DNA of 64,000 nt from Flavobacteriaceae bacterium. GTDB taxonomy: Bacteria; Bacteroidota; Bacteroidia; Flavobacteriales; Flavobacteriaceae. Position 1 is the first letter of the stretch. Each line of letters starts with the position of its first letter. Shown in pieces: positions 37,883-46,199 of the stretch. Made by a program: the position numbers and the translations under genes. The notes beneath the pieces are model-generated. The model worked only from the letters and a program-made list of their open reading frames with translations, had not been told where the DNA came from and did no database searches. The stretch spans positions 43,888 through 107,887 of the forward strand of contig JAGQYS010000011.1 of NCBI GenBank assembly GCA_020435965.1, in the 5' to 3' direction.

Positions 37883-38600
37883 TTATTATGGTTTGTTCAA
37901 CCTGTTTTGCCAAATCATGTGGTTTATTTGAATTAACAGGAATTGGCTCATGTACTTTAAATTTTATATGAGCTCCTAGTCCCATTGGAAATTTACCATA
38001 ACGCAACGTTTTCCACGAATCATTAATAGAAACAGGAACAACAAGAGCATTAGGTATTTGATTAAAAAGCGTAATCAAACCTTTGGTTTTAAAAGGTTTT
38101 GGCTTCCCTGTTTTGCTTCGTGTTCCTTCAGGAAAAATAACAGCAGCCCAGTTATTTTTGTTTACTCGTTGCGCAAAATCTTCAATGGCTTTTATAGATT
38201 CAACAGGCTTTTTTCTATCAATCAATACCGAACCTCCATGTCGTAAATTATATGATACACTTGGAATACCTTTACCTAATTCCTTTTTACTTATAAATTT
38301 AGGATGATGTTTTCTCATGTACCACATTAAAGGCGAAATATCATACATGCTTTGATGATTGGCAACAATAATTAAAGGCTGATTTGTATTAATTTTATAA
38401 GGATTGCTGAACGAAAATCGAGTTCCTAAAATATTCAAGCAGCGCATCAACCAAAACTGCAAACAAATGACGACGCCTTTATGTGCTTGGTAACCGAGTA
38501 CATTAAAAGCAAACCATTGTATAGGATGAAAAACTATGAGCGTCAGGAAAAAGAAAAACGCATAAACAACAGTCAAAGGATATGCCAACAATTTAATCAT
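37860..38600 (-). CDS. plsC: 1-acyl-sn-glycerol-3-phosphate acyltransferase
   Basis: Membrane-associated acyltransferase of 246 aa that makes phosphatidic acid from lysophosphatidic acid. The catalytic HX4D motif is NHQSMYD (His82, Asp87) and the glycerophosphate-binding motif is FPEGTRSKTG (157-166). The N-terminal hydrophobic stretch (5-30) anchors it to the inner membrane. It is the first gene of an overlapping three-gene minus-strand unit with the HD and GNAT genes. Confidence 0.92.
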   Translation of the reverse strand: MIKLLAYPLTVVYAFFFFLTLIVFHPIQWFAFNVLGYQAHKGVVICLQFWLMRCLNILGTRFSFSNPYKINTNQPLIIVANHQSMYDISPLMWYMRKHHPKFISKKELGKGIPSVSYNLRHGGSVLIDRKKPVESIKAIEDFAQRVNKNNWAAVIFPEGTRSKTGKPKPFKTKGLITLFNQIPNALVVPVSINDSWKTLRYGKFPMGLGAHIKFKVHEPIPVNSNKPHDLAKQVEQTIINDINYDK

Positions 38601-38629
38601 GTTGTAAAAGTAATTTAATGACCATAAAG

Positions 38630-38666
38630 CACAAAAAAACCACGAGAGTTTCGTGGTTTATTTTTC
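38630..38666 (-). terminator. Terminator after the bacilliredoxin gene
   Basis: AAACCACGA (38637-38645) and TCGTGGTTT (38651-38659) form a perfect 9-bp stem with a 5-base loop. On the minus strand the stem runs straight into a tract of T residues, so it terminates leftward transcription from the bacilliredoxin gene before plsC. Confidence 0.75.
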
Positions 38667-38668
38667 TT

Positions 38669-38753
38669 CGTCATTGCGAACAAAGTGAAGCAATCTCATG
38701 AATAGAGCTTTAATTAAAAAGATTACCGCGTCACTCAGTTCCTCGTAATGACT
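38669..38753. repeat. Interspersed GTCATTGCGA-type palindromic element
   Basis: An 85-base element with ends CGTCATTGCGA and TCGTAATGACTG that pair inversely (one G-U), with internal GAAGCAATCTC and GATTACCGCG. The GTCATTGCGA...GAAGCAATCTC pattern is, from memory, a common interspersed repeat in several bacterial phyla including Bacteroidota. It lies between the bacilliredoxin stop and its terminator, so it is transcribed as the mRNA 3' end. Confidence 0.6.
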
Positions 38754-38761
38754 GTGTTTTT

Positions 38762-39172
38762 TTAGCAATGCGTATTGTAGGCATCAACAAGGTTATTGGC
38801 AATCATTTCAGCTGGACGACCTTCAATATGATGACGCTCTAACATGTGCACTAATTCTCCATCTTTAAACAATGCCATACAAGGTGAACTTGGTGGAAAC
38901 GGAATCATAAATTCACGAGCTTTATCGGTTGCTTCTCTATCAACACCTGCAAAAACCGTTACTAAATGGTCTGGACGCTTAGCGTTTTGTAAACTTTGTC
39001 TAGCTCCTGGACGCGCATTTGCTGCGGCACAACCACAAACTGAGTTTACAACCACTAAGGTTGTTCCTTGTTTTGCTATAGCAGCTTCAACCGCTTCAGC
39101 TGTATGTAATTCTTCGAAACCTACTTTAGTTAGATCTTCTCGCATTGGTTTTACTAATTCTGCTGGATACAT
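38762..39172 (-). CDS. BrxA/BrxB family bacilliredoxin
   Basis: Small thiol-disulfide protein of 136 aa (YphP/YqiW family) that removes bacillithiol from S-bacillithiolated proteins. The redox motif CGC is Cys46-Gly-Cys48 within NSVCGCAAANARPG. The ATG at 39172 (MYPAELVKPM) is chosen because family members start MYPxE; a longer frame to 39253 adds 27 unrelated residues. The terminator and a repeat element lie downstream. Confidence 0.92.
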   Translation of the reverse strand: MYPAELVKPMREDLTKVGFEELHTAEAVEAAIAKQGTTLVVVNSVCGCAAANARPGARQSLQNAKRPDHLVTVFAGVDREATDKAREFMIPFPPSSPCMALFKDGELVHMLERHHIEGRPAEMIANNLVDAYNTHC

Positions 39173-39290
39173 ATTTTTAATTTTAAGAATTATTATTTTT
39201 AGATTGCAAAGATACCAATTGTGTAACAATTTCTTGATGCTATCTACTAACAAATAGTATATTTGGTTATAATTAAAATCTATTACTTAC

Positions 39291-40073
39291 ATGAGTTTTT
39301 CAAAATGGATTGGAGCTTCGCTAGGTTGGTCGTTTGGAGGACCAATTGGAGCCATAATAGGATTAGCATTAGGCAGTTTTATTGATGCAATGACTGATGG
39401 TAAAGGCAGTCCTTTATTGGGTGAACGACAAACAGGAAGAAGACCAAATTATAGAACTGCACGAAACCATGAGAGAAGTGAACGACCTAAAACCAAATCA
39501 GGCGATTTTGAAGTTAGTTTATTAATTCTGGCATCTATCATCATAAAAGCAGACGATAAACAAGACCAAAGAGAACTGGATTTTGTTCGCCAACAGTTTA
39601 CAAGTATGTACGGAAAAGAACGTGCAAACCATGCCTTTAAACTTTTTAAAAATATAAGGAAACAGAATATTTCCACACGACAGGTTTGCGATCAAATACG
39701 CCAAATGATGGACCATCCATCACGCCTGCAACTCCTTCATTTTTTATTTGGTATTGCCAAAGCCGATACGCAGGTTACTGAAAACGAAATAAGACAGATT
39801 TATACCATTTCAGGATATTTAGGCATTAGCTCCAAAGACTTTGAAAGCATCAAAGCCATGTTTTACAACAGTAGGGATAATGCGTACAAGGTTTTAGAAA
39901 TTGACAAGTCCGCAACAGTTGATGAAATTAAATCAGCCTATAGAAAAATGGCAAAAAAATACCACCCAGATCGCGTGATACATTTAGGTGAAGAACATCA
40001 AAAGGGCGCTGAAGAGAAGTTTAGACAAGTACAAGAAGCCTATGAGCAGTTGCAGAAAGAAAGAGGTTTTTGA
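39291..40073 (+). CDS. DjlA-like TerB / DnaJ-domain co-chaperone
   Basis: Protein of 260 aa. A glycine-rich hydrophobic N-terminus (about 5-33) may insert in the membrane, residues 65-180 form a TerB-like helical domain, and 195-260 are a J domain with the DnaK-stimulating HPD tripeptide (KKYHPDR). This arrangement is that of DjlA-type membrane co-chaperones. The following restriction endonuclease gene starts only 13 bases after its stop, so the two may share a transcript. Confidence 0.88.
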   Translation: MSFSKWIGASLGWSFGGPIGAIIGLALGSFIDAMTDGKGSPLLGERQTGRRPNYRTARNHERSERPKTKSGDFEVSLLILASIIIKADDKQDQRELDFVRQQFTSMYGKERANHAFKLFKNIRKQNISTRQVCDQIRQMMDHPSRLQLLHFLFGIAKADTQVTENEIRQIYTISGYLGISSKDFESIKAMFYNSRDNAYKVLEIDKSATVDEIKSAYRKMAKKYHPDRVIHLGEEHQKGAEEKFRQVQEAYEQLQKERGF

Positions 40074-40086
40074 TTACATTTGAATT

Positions 40087-40794
40087 ATGGATGAAAAGCA
40101 AAGATTGTTATTATTAACAAAGGCAAAAAAATTCTTCAAAGATGAAATTGTAGAAGCACACATCAAAGTTGGTTGCAAAAAAGCAAGTCAGCTTAAAAAC
40201 TATAATGTTAACCCTTTTTTATTTAAGTACTTAGCCAACTTTTTAAGAGGTGATGGTAATTCAAGAAGTATAGCAGAGGCATTGGTTTTGCCTAGGGTTT
40301 TAGGCTCCTCCATTAACACATCTTTTGGCATGAGAGTTCAAAAATTAATAAGTGAACTTTTTGAAGGATTTGGCTCTACAACACCTGGAATTGATATTGA
40401 ATTTGTTGATGCCATTGATGGAAATAAAAAATATTGTCAGCTTAAATCTGGTCCAAACACCATTAATTTTGATGATGTTAAAACTATTAATGACCATTTT
40501 AAAGGAACAATTAATTTAGCAAGAACCAATAATTTGGGCATTGGGATAAATGATATGATTGTTGGTGTAATCTATGGAGAAGCATCAGAATTAAGTTCAC
40601 ATTACAAAAAGATAAATGAAAAATATCCTGTAATTATTGGCAAAGAATTTTGGTATAGATTAACAGGCAAAGAAGATTTTTACTACGACCTAATTGATGC
40701 TGTTGGTGAGGTAGCTCTTGAGGTGGATGGTTCAAAAGTTTTAGCTCAGACCATAGACACTTTGTCTAAAGAAATCGAAGCTAAATTTTCTTGA
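40087..40794 (+). CDS. Type II restriction endonuclease (TdeIII/PmeII-like)
   Basis: Restriction enzyme of 235 aa paired with the convergent cytosine methyltransferase. A PD-(D/E)xK-type core is visible as Asp103 (TPGIDIEF) followed by Gln118-Leu-Lys120 (YCQLKSGPNTIN), that is D-x14-QxK, close to the TdeIII/PmeII group as I recall it. Some relatives cut GGNCC, but the site here is not determinable by reading. Its 3' end overlaps the methyltransferase gene by 49 bases. It has no obvious promoter, sitting 13 bases after the co-chaperone gene. Confidence 0.75.
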   Translation: MDEKQRLLLLTKAKKFFKDEIVEAHIKVGCKKASQLKNYNVNPFLFKYLANFLRGDGNSRSIAEALVLPRVLGSSINTSFGMRVQKLISELFEGFGSTTPGIDIEFVDAIDGNKKYCQLKSGPNTINFDDVKTINDHFKGTINLARTNNLGIGINDMIVGVIYGEASELSSHYKKINEKYPVIIGKEFWYRLTGKEDFYYDLIDAVGEVALEVDGSKVLAQTIDTLSKEIEAKFS

Positions 40795-42041
40795 TTATTA
40801 GTATAATATACGTTCAAAAACTTGACCAAAGAATAACCTATTTCTTTAGCTAAATTAACCGGAACTGCATTTCCAATTTGTTTGTATTGTTGAGAAATAG
40901 AACCATTAAATTCCCAATCATCAGGAAACGTTTGAATCCTTGCATATTCTCTAACAGTAAAAGGTCTGGTTTCTTCTGGATGACAACGTTCAGTTTGTTT
41001 TTGAGCTGGACTACAAGTTAATGTTAAACAAGGCTCATCCCAACCAATTCGTCTAGCCATTCCTGTTTTACCGCCTCCTAAATAAAAACTTTTTTGCATG
41101 TATTCTTTTTGGATCTCCAATGGTAAATCTCTCCAATAACCTTTTTGAGGGACTAAATCTAAAACCTCTTTTTTATGTTTAGGATATTCAGATCCTTTAG
41201 ATTTTGGAACATCAGAGTCAAATAACTTCCCTTTTTTTAGAGCATCACTTAAATTATAAACGTCATCATATGGCAAAGGATAATTGTATTTTAAATCAAT
41301 GTCTTTTCTAACACCAACCAAAATTAAGCGCTCTCTTTTTTGAGGAACGTTATAATTTATAGCTTTTAAAACTTGAACAGGAGTGACAACATCATAACCA
41401 ATTTCATCTAAAACCGAAATCATACCTTCAAGGGTTTTACCTTTTTCATGACTCAATAAACCTTTTACATTTTCACCAATACATATTTTAGGTTTAACCT
41501 CATTTACAACCCTAGCAAATTCATAAAATAGAGTGCCTCTTGTGTCATTCAAACCTAATTTTTTTCCAGCATAACTAAAAGCTTGACAAGGAAAACCTCC
41601 AGTCACTATGTCAACACTATTTTCATATTTTGAAAAATCATAGTTTTTGATATCGCCTTCAAGCACATTCCAATTTGGTCTGTTTTGCCTTAAAGTTTTA
41701 CAAGCCCATCTATCAATCTCATTTAAAGCAACACATTTAAGTCCAGCTTTTTCTAGACCTAAAGCAAGCCCACCAGCTCCAGCAAATAATTCTAATACTG
41801 AGTAATCGTTATTAGGTTTTTCAAAGTTTCCTTTAAATTGATTTCCGTTGATATATTCATTAAACTTTGGAAACAGTTCCAACTGCTCTTTTCTGTATAT
41901 TCTATAATTGCTAATTGGTTCTCTAGTGGCTGGTAATTTTCCAGAATTATCCCAACGTCTTAACGTTTCAGAATTTTTTTGAAGAATTTCAGACACTTCA
42001 GAAATAGAATAATAATCTTTAATAACCATATTACACAACAT
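40746..42041 (-). CDS. DNA (cytosine-5) methyltransferase with N-terminal MerR-like HTH
   Basis: Modification enzyme of 431 aa. Residues 8-65 form a MerR-like helix-turn-helix (YSISEVSEILQKNSETLRRWD). The C5 methyltransferase core then has motif I ELFAGAGGLALGLE (84-97), motif IV with catalytic Cys152 (GGFPCQAFSYAGK), motif VI ENVKGL, motif VIII QKRERLILVGVR and motif X QIGNAVPVNLA. The HTH may repress its own promoter or control the system, as N-terminal HTHs of EcoRII/SsoII-type enzymes do. A second ATG at 42029 is possible and better placed relative to the promoter. It is convergent with the endonuclease. Confidence 0.93.
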   Translation of the reverse strand: MLCNMVIKDYYSISEVSEILQKNSETLRRWDNSGKLPATREPISNYRIYRKEQLELFPKFNEYINGNQFKGNFEKPNNDYSVLELFAGAGGLALGLEKAGLKCVALNEIDRWACKTLRQNRPNWNVLEGDIKNYDFSKYENSVDIVTGGFPCQAFSYAGKKLGLNDTRGTLFYEFARVVNEVKPKICIGENVKGLLSHEKGKTLEGMISVLDEIGYDVVTPVQVLKAINYNVPQKRERLILVGVRKDIDLKYNYPLPYDDVYNLSDALKKGKLFDSDVPKSKGSEYPKHKKEVLDLVPQKGYWRDLPLEIQKEYMQKSFYLGGGKTGMARRIGWDEPCLTLTCSPAQKQTERCHPEETRPFTVREYARIQTFPDDWEFNGSISQQYKQIGNAVPVNLAKEIGYSLVKFLNVYYTNNQENLASISLDKVSMV

Positions 42042-42053
42042 TATACATGGTTA

Positions 42054-42084
42054 CAAATATAAATTTAAAATTCAATTTATCAAA
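42054..42084 (-). promoter_or_regulatory. Consensus Bacteroidota promoter for the methyltransferase
   Basis: On the minus strand TTTG (42084-42081), 19 bases, then TATATTTG (42061-42054), a perfect match to the Bacteroidota -33/-7 consensus. Transcription should start near 42047, only a few bases before the ATG at 42041 and about 18 before that at 42029, so the leader is very short. Confidence 0.75.
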
Positions 42085-42101
42085 CAACGATTAATTTAAT
42101 A

Positions 42102-42119
42102 TTTTAGTCTTGACTAAAA
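42102..42119. promoter_or_regulatory. DtxR/MntR-type operator palindrome
   Basis: TTTTAGTCTTGACTAAAA is a perfect palindrome with 8-bp arms around TT. It resembles the TTAG-N-CTAA layout of DtxR/IdeR/MntR operators. It stands 71 bases before the first of two DtxR-family regulator genes, just upstream of a -7-like box, so metal-dependent autoregulation of the split-feoB operon is the likely role. Confidence 0.6.
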
Positions 42120-42146
42120 ATATTTTTACCCTTACATAAATATCAC

Positions 42147-42154
42147 TATATTTG
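42147..42154 (+). promoter_or_regulatory. -7 box of the DtxR/split-feoB operon
   Basis: TATATTTG matches the Bacteroidota -7 consensus exactly, 18 bases before the TTG start of the first regulator gene. At the -33 position only a T-run (TTTTT) is seen, without the G, suggesting a promoter needing help or tightly controlled. Confidence 0.55.
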
Positions 42155-42172
42155 TAGCTTAAAATTTGAGTT

Positions 42173-42826
42173 TTGGTTACATTATCAGAAGAAAACTATT
42201 TAAAAGCCATTTATCATTTAGGCAATCAAGGTGATAACACTGTGAGTACGAATGCTATTGCTGAACAAATAGAAGCAAAGGCATCATCGGTGACAGACAT
42301 GGTAAAAAAATTAGCCGATAAACAGTTGGCTAACTACATAAAATATCAAGGTGTTAGTTTAACCGAAGAAGGTCGCTTAACTGCTAGAACTGTAATTAGA
42401 AAACACCGATTATGGGAAACATTTTTGGTAAAAAAACTAAATTTTTCTTGGCACGAAGTTCATGACATTGCCGAACAATTAGAACATATCAAGTCCGAAA
42501 AATTAATAGATAAATTAGACGATTTTTTAGACAACCCAACGCATGATCCTCATGGTGACCCCATTCCAGATAAACATGGCAATTACACCAAAATAAAAAG
42601 TAAAAGCATTTTAGAGATTAAACCAGGAAATCAAGGTGTGTTAACAAGTGTAAAAGATTCATCTAAAGCATTTTTAAAGTATTTAAACAAAAATGAATTG
42701 GCTCTAGGCGACTCCATTAAAGTGGTTGATTTTGAACCTTTTGACGAATCATTTACCATTGAAACCAAGACTAAAACCATAACCATTTCAAAAAATGTTG
42801 CCAAAAACCTGTGTTTAAGTATTTAA
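42173..42826 (+). CDS. DtxR/MntR-family metal-dependent regulator
   Basis: Metalloregulator of 217 aa. It has an N-terminal winged helix (LSEENYLKAIYHLG; KASSVTDMVKKLADKQL), the metal-binding dimerisation domain (about 70-135, [39 protein letters not shown]) and a C-terminal FeoA/SH3-like domain (about 145-217). The start is a TTG, with no nearby in-frame ATG giving the conserved first helix. It begins the operon with a second DtxR-like fusion and split feoB. It probably binds the palindrome at 42102-42119 when loaded with Mn2+ or Fe2+. Confidence 0.9.
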   Translation: MVTLSEENYLKAIYHLGNQGDNTVSTNAIAEQIEAKASSVTDMVKKLADKQLANYIKYQGVSLTEEGRLTARTVIRKHRLWETFLVKKLNFSWHEVHDIAEQLEHIKSEKLIDKLDDFLDNPTHDPHGDPIPDKHGNYTKIKSKSILEIKPGNQGVLTSVKDSSKAFLKYLNKNELALGDSIKVVDFEPFDESFTIETKTKTITISKNVAKNLCLSI

Positions 42827-42827
42827 G

Positions 42828-43862
42828 ATGAACAATTACAACCCAATATCAGCACTTATCATCTTTTTTGGCATTGCCATTTTGTTGTTTTTGTTATTCA
42901 GACCAACAAAAGGTTGGTTTTGGTTGCTTCAAAAGAATTTTAAAAGCAATGAAAAAATCATTATTGAAGACATTTTAAAACAACTGTATCATTTTGAAAA
43001 TTCAGGAAATAAAGTAGATACCAAAACGCTGGTTGAAGTCTTAAATTTTAAAAACAAAAAGATTGTTGAAGCCATAAAAAAAATGTCTATCAATGACTTA
43101 ATATATTTTGATAAAGATGCTTTAAAACTTACCGAAGAAGGTTACGAATACGCGTTGCGAATTATTAGAGTGCATCGTCTTTGGGAGCGCTATTTAGCTG
43201 ATAAAACAGGGTTTCATAAAAATGAATGGCACGATAGAGCCGAACGAATGGAACATATATTAAGCCATGACGAAACCAATAAACTAGCGTCCCAACTTGG
43301 GAACCCAAAATACGACCCTCATGGCGACCCAATACCTACAAAAACAGGAAAAATTGCTGAAGTTGAAGGTGTAGAATTACCATTATTATCTGTAAACTCT
43401 ATTGCTCGAATCACACATATTGAAGATGAACCAGAAGTGATTTACAAACAAATACTTGCTGAAAATATCCATATAGGGTCTTTAATTAAAGTGGTTGAAA
43501 ACAACAATACACGTATTGTATTTCAATCGGAAGGCGAAGAGTTTGTATTAGCACCAATTGTGGCTTCAAACCTTACAGTACTGCCAATAGAAAAGGAAGT
43601 CGTGATAGAAGATAATATTGCTCGACTATCTGGTTTACAAGAAGATGAAGAAGCCGAAATTATTGGAATTTCTAAAGAAAGTAGAGGTGAAAGCAGACGA
43701 CGTTTATTGGATTTAGGATTTGTAAAAGGCTCTAAAATAAAAATAGATTTATTAAATCCTTTAGGCGAACCTCATGCCTATTTGGTAAAAGGCACATCGA
43801 TTGCATTGCGTAAAGATCAAGCTTCAAAAATTCTTATTAAAAAATTAGAACATGCAAACTAA
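42828..43862 (+). CDS. Membrane-anchored DtxR-like / FeoA fusion protein
   Basis: Unusual fusion of 344 aa. An N-terminal transmembrane helix (about 8-26, [16 protein letters not shown]) precedes a DtxR-like winged helix (about 40-105) and a dimerisation/metal domain ([35 protein letters not shown]; about 107-180). Two FeoA/SH3-like modules follow (about 185-260 and 270-342), the last with the FeoA-type [15 protein letters not shown]. The metal-sensor domain is thus tied to the membrane and joined to FeoA, the usual partner of FeoB, so it may gate the transporter directly rather than bind DNA. It overlaps the FeoB GTPase gene by 11 bases. Confidence 0.85.
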   Translation: MNNYNPISALIIFFGIAILLFLLFRPTKGWFWLLQKNFKSNEKIIIEDILKQLYHFENSGNKVDTKTLVEVLNFKNKKIVEAIKKMSINDLIYFDKDALKLTEEGYEYALRIIRVHRLWERYLADKTGFHKNEWHDRAERMEHILSHDETNKLASQLGNPKYDPHGDPIPTKTGKIAEVEGVELPLLSVNSIARITHIEDEPEVIYKQILAENIHIGSLIKVVENNNTRIVFQSEGEEFVLAPIVASNLTVLPIEKEVVIEDNIARLSGLQEDEEAEIIGISKESRGESRRRLLDLGFVKGSKIKIDLLNPLGEPHAYLVKGTSIALRKDQASKILIKKLEHAN

Positions 43863-44619
43863 AGTTGTAAATAGTGCTTGCGAAAACTGTGCACATTTTA
43901 ATGCCGAGGGCTTAAAAAAACTAGGAATAAATACCGAGAATTTTGATTTTGTTGTGGCTTTGGCAGGCAATCCAAACACAGGAAAAAGCACAGTATTTAA
44001 TGCCTTAACAGGATTACGCCAACACACTGGAAATTGGCCTGGAAAAACAGTGACCAGAGCAGAAGGTGGTTTTCAGTATAACGAGCAAAAGTATAAACTG
44101 GTGGATTTACCAGGAACGTATTCGTTGTTATCCACTTCAACTGATGAGGAAGTTGCAAGGGATTTTTTACTCTTTGGAAGACCAGATGTTACCGTTATTG
44201 TAGCTGATGCCAATAGGTTGGAACGCAACTTAAACTTAGTGCTTCAAATTTTGGAAATCACAGACAAAGCTGTGTTGTGCCTCAACCTTATGGACGAAGC
44301 GAAACGCAACAATATTGTTATTGACCAAAGAACTTTGGCAAGGGATTTAGGCATTCCAGTTGTTGCTACAAGTGCAAGATATAAAGAAGGGATTCCAGAA
44401 CTTATTCAAACTATTTCTGAAGTAGCTAATGGTACGATTGTATGTAAACCACATCGTATAAAAAATGTACCACCAAATATTGAAAAAGCGGTCAAAAAAC
44501 TAAGCGCTGAAATTGAAAAAGAATTTCCGGGAATAGCCAATAGCAGATGGATTGCGTTTAGGTTGTTGGAAGGTGATTCACAAATTATTGAAGCCTTAAA
44601 AACAGGAGAATTAGCGTAA
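43852..44619 (+). CDS. FeoB GTPase half (split FeoB, N-terminal protein)
   Basis: Cytoplasmic GTPase part of a ferrous/manganous ion transporter, 255 aa. G1 is GNPNTGKS (39-46), G3 DLPG (85-88), G4 NLMD (145-148) and G5 TSAR. A short Cys motif CENC (10-13) precedes the G domain. The protein ends inside the helical GDI domain, the remainder of which is at the start of the next gene, 2 bases downstream. The clean stop and new ATG argue for a genuine split rather than a sequencing frameshift. Confidence 0.9.
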   Translation: MQTKVVNSACENCAHFNAEGLKKLGINTENFDFVVALAGNPNTGKSTVFNALTGLRQHTGNWPGKTVTRAEGGFQYNEQKYKLVDLPGTYSLLSTSTDEEVARDFLLFGRPDVTVIVADANRLERNLNLVLQILEITDKAVLCLNLMDEAKRNNIVIDQRTLARDLGIPVVATSARYKEGIPELIQTISEVANGTIVCKPHRIKNVPPNIEKAVKKLSAEIEKEFPGIANSRWIAFRLLEGDSQIIEALKTGELA

Positions 44620-44621
44620 TT

Positions 44622-46040
44622 ATGAGCAAAAATAACATCGACCATATTATAGAACTATCAAACGAATTGCGTTGGCAAATTGGCGACGATTTCCATGATA
44701 ATTTAACCGAAGGCATTTACGCTGATGCGGCCAATATTGTAAAGGGTAGTGTACAAACTGAAACAGGAAAAAACCGTTTTCGTTTAGATTCAAAAATCGA
44801 TAAAATTGTTACGAGCAAAACCTTTGGATTTCCTATCATGTTTCTCATTTTAGGTGTGGTTTTATGGCTAACCATAATTGGTGCTAATTACCCTTCATCA
44901 ATGTTAGCTAATTTGTTGTTGGACACCATTCATCCAGCATTAAAAAGTGGCGCATCAAGTATTGGAATGCCTTGGTGGCTCGATGGGTTTTTAATTGATG
45001 GCGTTTATTTAGCAGTGGCTTGGGTAATTGCGGTAATGTTGCCTCCAATGGCCATTTTCTTTCCGTTGTTTACTCTATTAGAAGATTTTGGTTATTTACC
45101 ACGAGTGGCATTTAATTTAGATAGCTTATTTAAAAAATCTGGAGCTCATGGTAAGCAAGCATTAACGATGAGTATGGGATTTGGCTGTAATGCTGCTGGA
45201 GTTGTAGCTACAAGAATTATTGATAGCCCAAGGGAACGACTAATAGCAATAATCACAAATAATTTTTCATTATGTAATGGACGTTGGCCAACACAAATAT
45301 TAATTGCTACTATTTTTATTGGAGCAGTAGTGCCTTCATCGTTTTCAAGTGTCGCTGCTTTATTATCAGTCATTGGAATTGCAGTTTTAGGGATGGCCTT
45401 TATGTTTTTAACGTCTTGGGCTTTATCAAAAACTGTTTTAAAAGGTGAAGTGTCAACCTTTAACTTGGAGTTGCCACCATATAGACCTCCACGTTTCTGG
45501 AGAACATTGTATACTTCTTTAATTGATAGAACCTTAATTGTTTTATGGAGAGCTATTGTTTTTGCAGCACCTGCAGGAGCAGTCATTTGGTTGATTTCAA
45601 ATATTTATGTTGGAGATACTAGTATTGCTGTATGGCTCATTGAGTCGTTTGATGGCTTTGGCTGGTTATTGGGATTAAATGGTGTTATTTTATTGGCTTA
45701 TATCGTGGCAATTCCAGCAAATGAAATAGTAATTCCTACTATTTTAATGCTGACAGTCATGGCAACTGGAATTGCTGGAGGAGAAGGTGCTGGAGTGATG
45801 TTTGAACTCGATTCAATGGATGCTACAGGAGATATTTTAAGAGCTGGTGGTTGGACCTTACTTACAGCAATTAATTTGATGTTATTTAGCTTGCTTCACA
45901 ACCCTTGCAGCACCACTATTTATACCATTTATAAAGAAACCAAAAGTGCTAAATGGACAGCTGTGGCTTCAATTTTACCAGTAATTTTAGGGTTTATCGT
46001 GACGTTTTTAGTGGCGCAAGTTTGGAGGCTTTTTGCTTAG
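44622..46040 (+). CDS. FeoB permease half (split FeoB, C-terminal protein)
   Basis: Inner-membrane permease of 472 aa completing the split FeoB. Residues 1-60 supply the rest of the helical GDI domain; from about 70 on there are multiple transmembrane helices with two Gate/nucleoside-recognition modules. The gate motifs differ from classical Feo[13 protein letters not shown], and CNGRWPTQ where classical proteins have CSARLPVY, suggesting different metal selectivity (Mn2+ is one possibility, by analogy with P. gingivalis FeoB2). It ends convergently 24 bases from the classical feo operon. Confidence 0.88.
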   Translation: MSKNNIDHIIELSNELRWQIGDDFHDNLTEGIYADAANIVKGSVQTETGKNRFRLDSKIDKIVTSKTFGFPIMFLILGVVLWLTIIGANYPSSMLANLLLDTIHPALKSGASSIGMPWWLDGFLIDGVYLAVAWVIAVMLPPMAIFFPLFTLLEDFGYLPRVAFNLDSLFKKSGAHGKQALTMSMGFGCNAAGVVATRIIDSPRERLIAIITNNFSLCNGRWPTQILIATIFIGAVVPSSFSSVAALLSVIGIAVLGMAFMFLTSWALSKTVLKGEVSTFNLELPPYRPPRFWRTLYTSLIDRTLIVLWRAIVFAAPAGAVIWLISNIYVGDTSIAVWLIESFDGFGWLLGLNGVILLAYIVAIPANEIVIPTILMLTVMATGIAGGEGAGVMFELDSMDATGDILRAGGWTLLTAINLMLFSLLHNPCSTTIYTIYKETKSAKWTAVASILPVILGFIVTFLVAQVWRLFA

Positions 46041-46064
46041 TTAAGCAAGCTCAAGCTAGAGCAA

Positions 46065-46199
46065 CTAACAACCACAACCATCACTCCCACAAGATTTGGA
46101 GTTTTTCTTTTTAGGATACCATACAAACTTTCTCACTAAAAAGACAATGGCTAAAAAGCCAATAATTCCAATCATAATATTTTGAAAAAGTTCACTCAT
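46065..46199 (-). CDS. FeoB-associated Cys-rich small membrane protein
   Basis: Small protein of 44 aa. One transmembrane helix (about 5-24, NIMIGIIGFLAIVFLV) is followed by a basic stretch and a cysteine-rich tail (SKSCGSDGCGC). This matches the FeoB-associated Cys-rich family (PF12669 type), thought to play the FeoC part in some phyla. The ATG at 46199 overlaps the feoB stop in TAATG and is preferred over a longer frame to 46283 that would run back into feoB. Confidence 0.85.
   Translation of the reverse strand: MSELFQNIMIGIIGFLAIVFLVRKFVWYPKKKNSKSCGSDGCGC

Noticed and set aside
39173..39253. 27-residue N-terminal extension of the bacilliredoxin
   Set aside because: Family members start MYPxE, matching the internal ATG at 39172; the extension is low-complexity and unrelated.
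39170..39257. Plus-strand frame over the bacilliredoxin start
   Set aside because: Antisense to a well-recognised gene with no similarity of its own.
43852..46040. Split feoB as a pseudogene or frameshift
   Set aside because: Both halves are intact, with separate start codons, proper stops, conserved motifs and operon spacing; decay is not indicated.
46026..46042. Hairpin TTGCTTA-GT-TAAGCAA at the end of the split-feoB operon
   Set aside because: Two-base loop and no T run on either strand; not convincing as a terminator, although the genes are convergent here.
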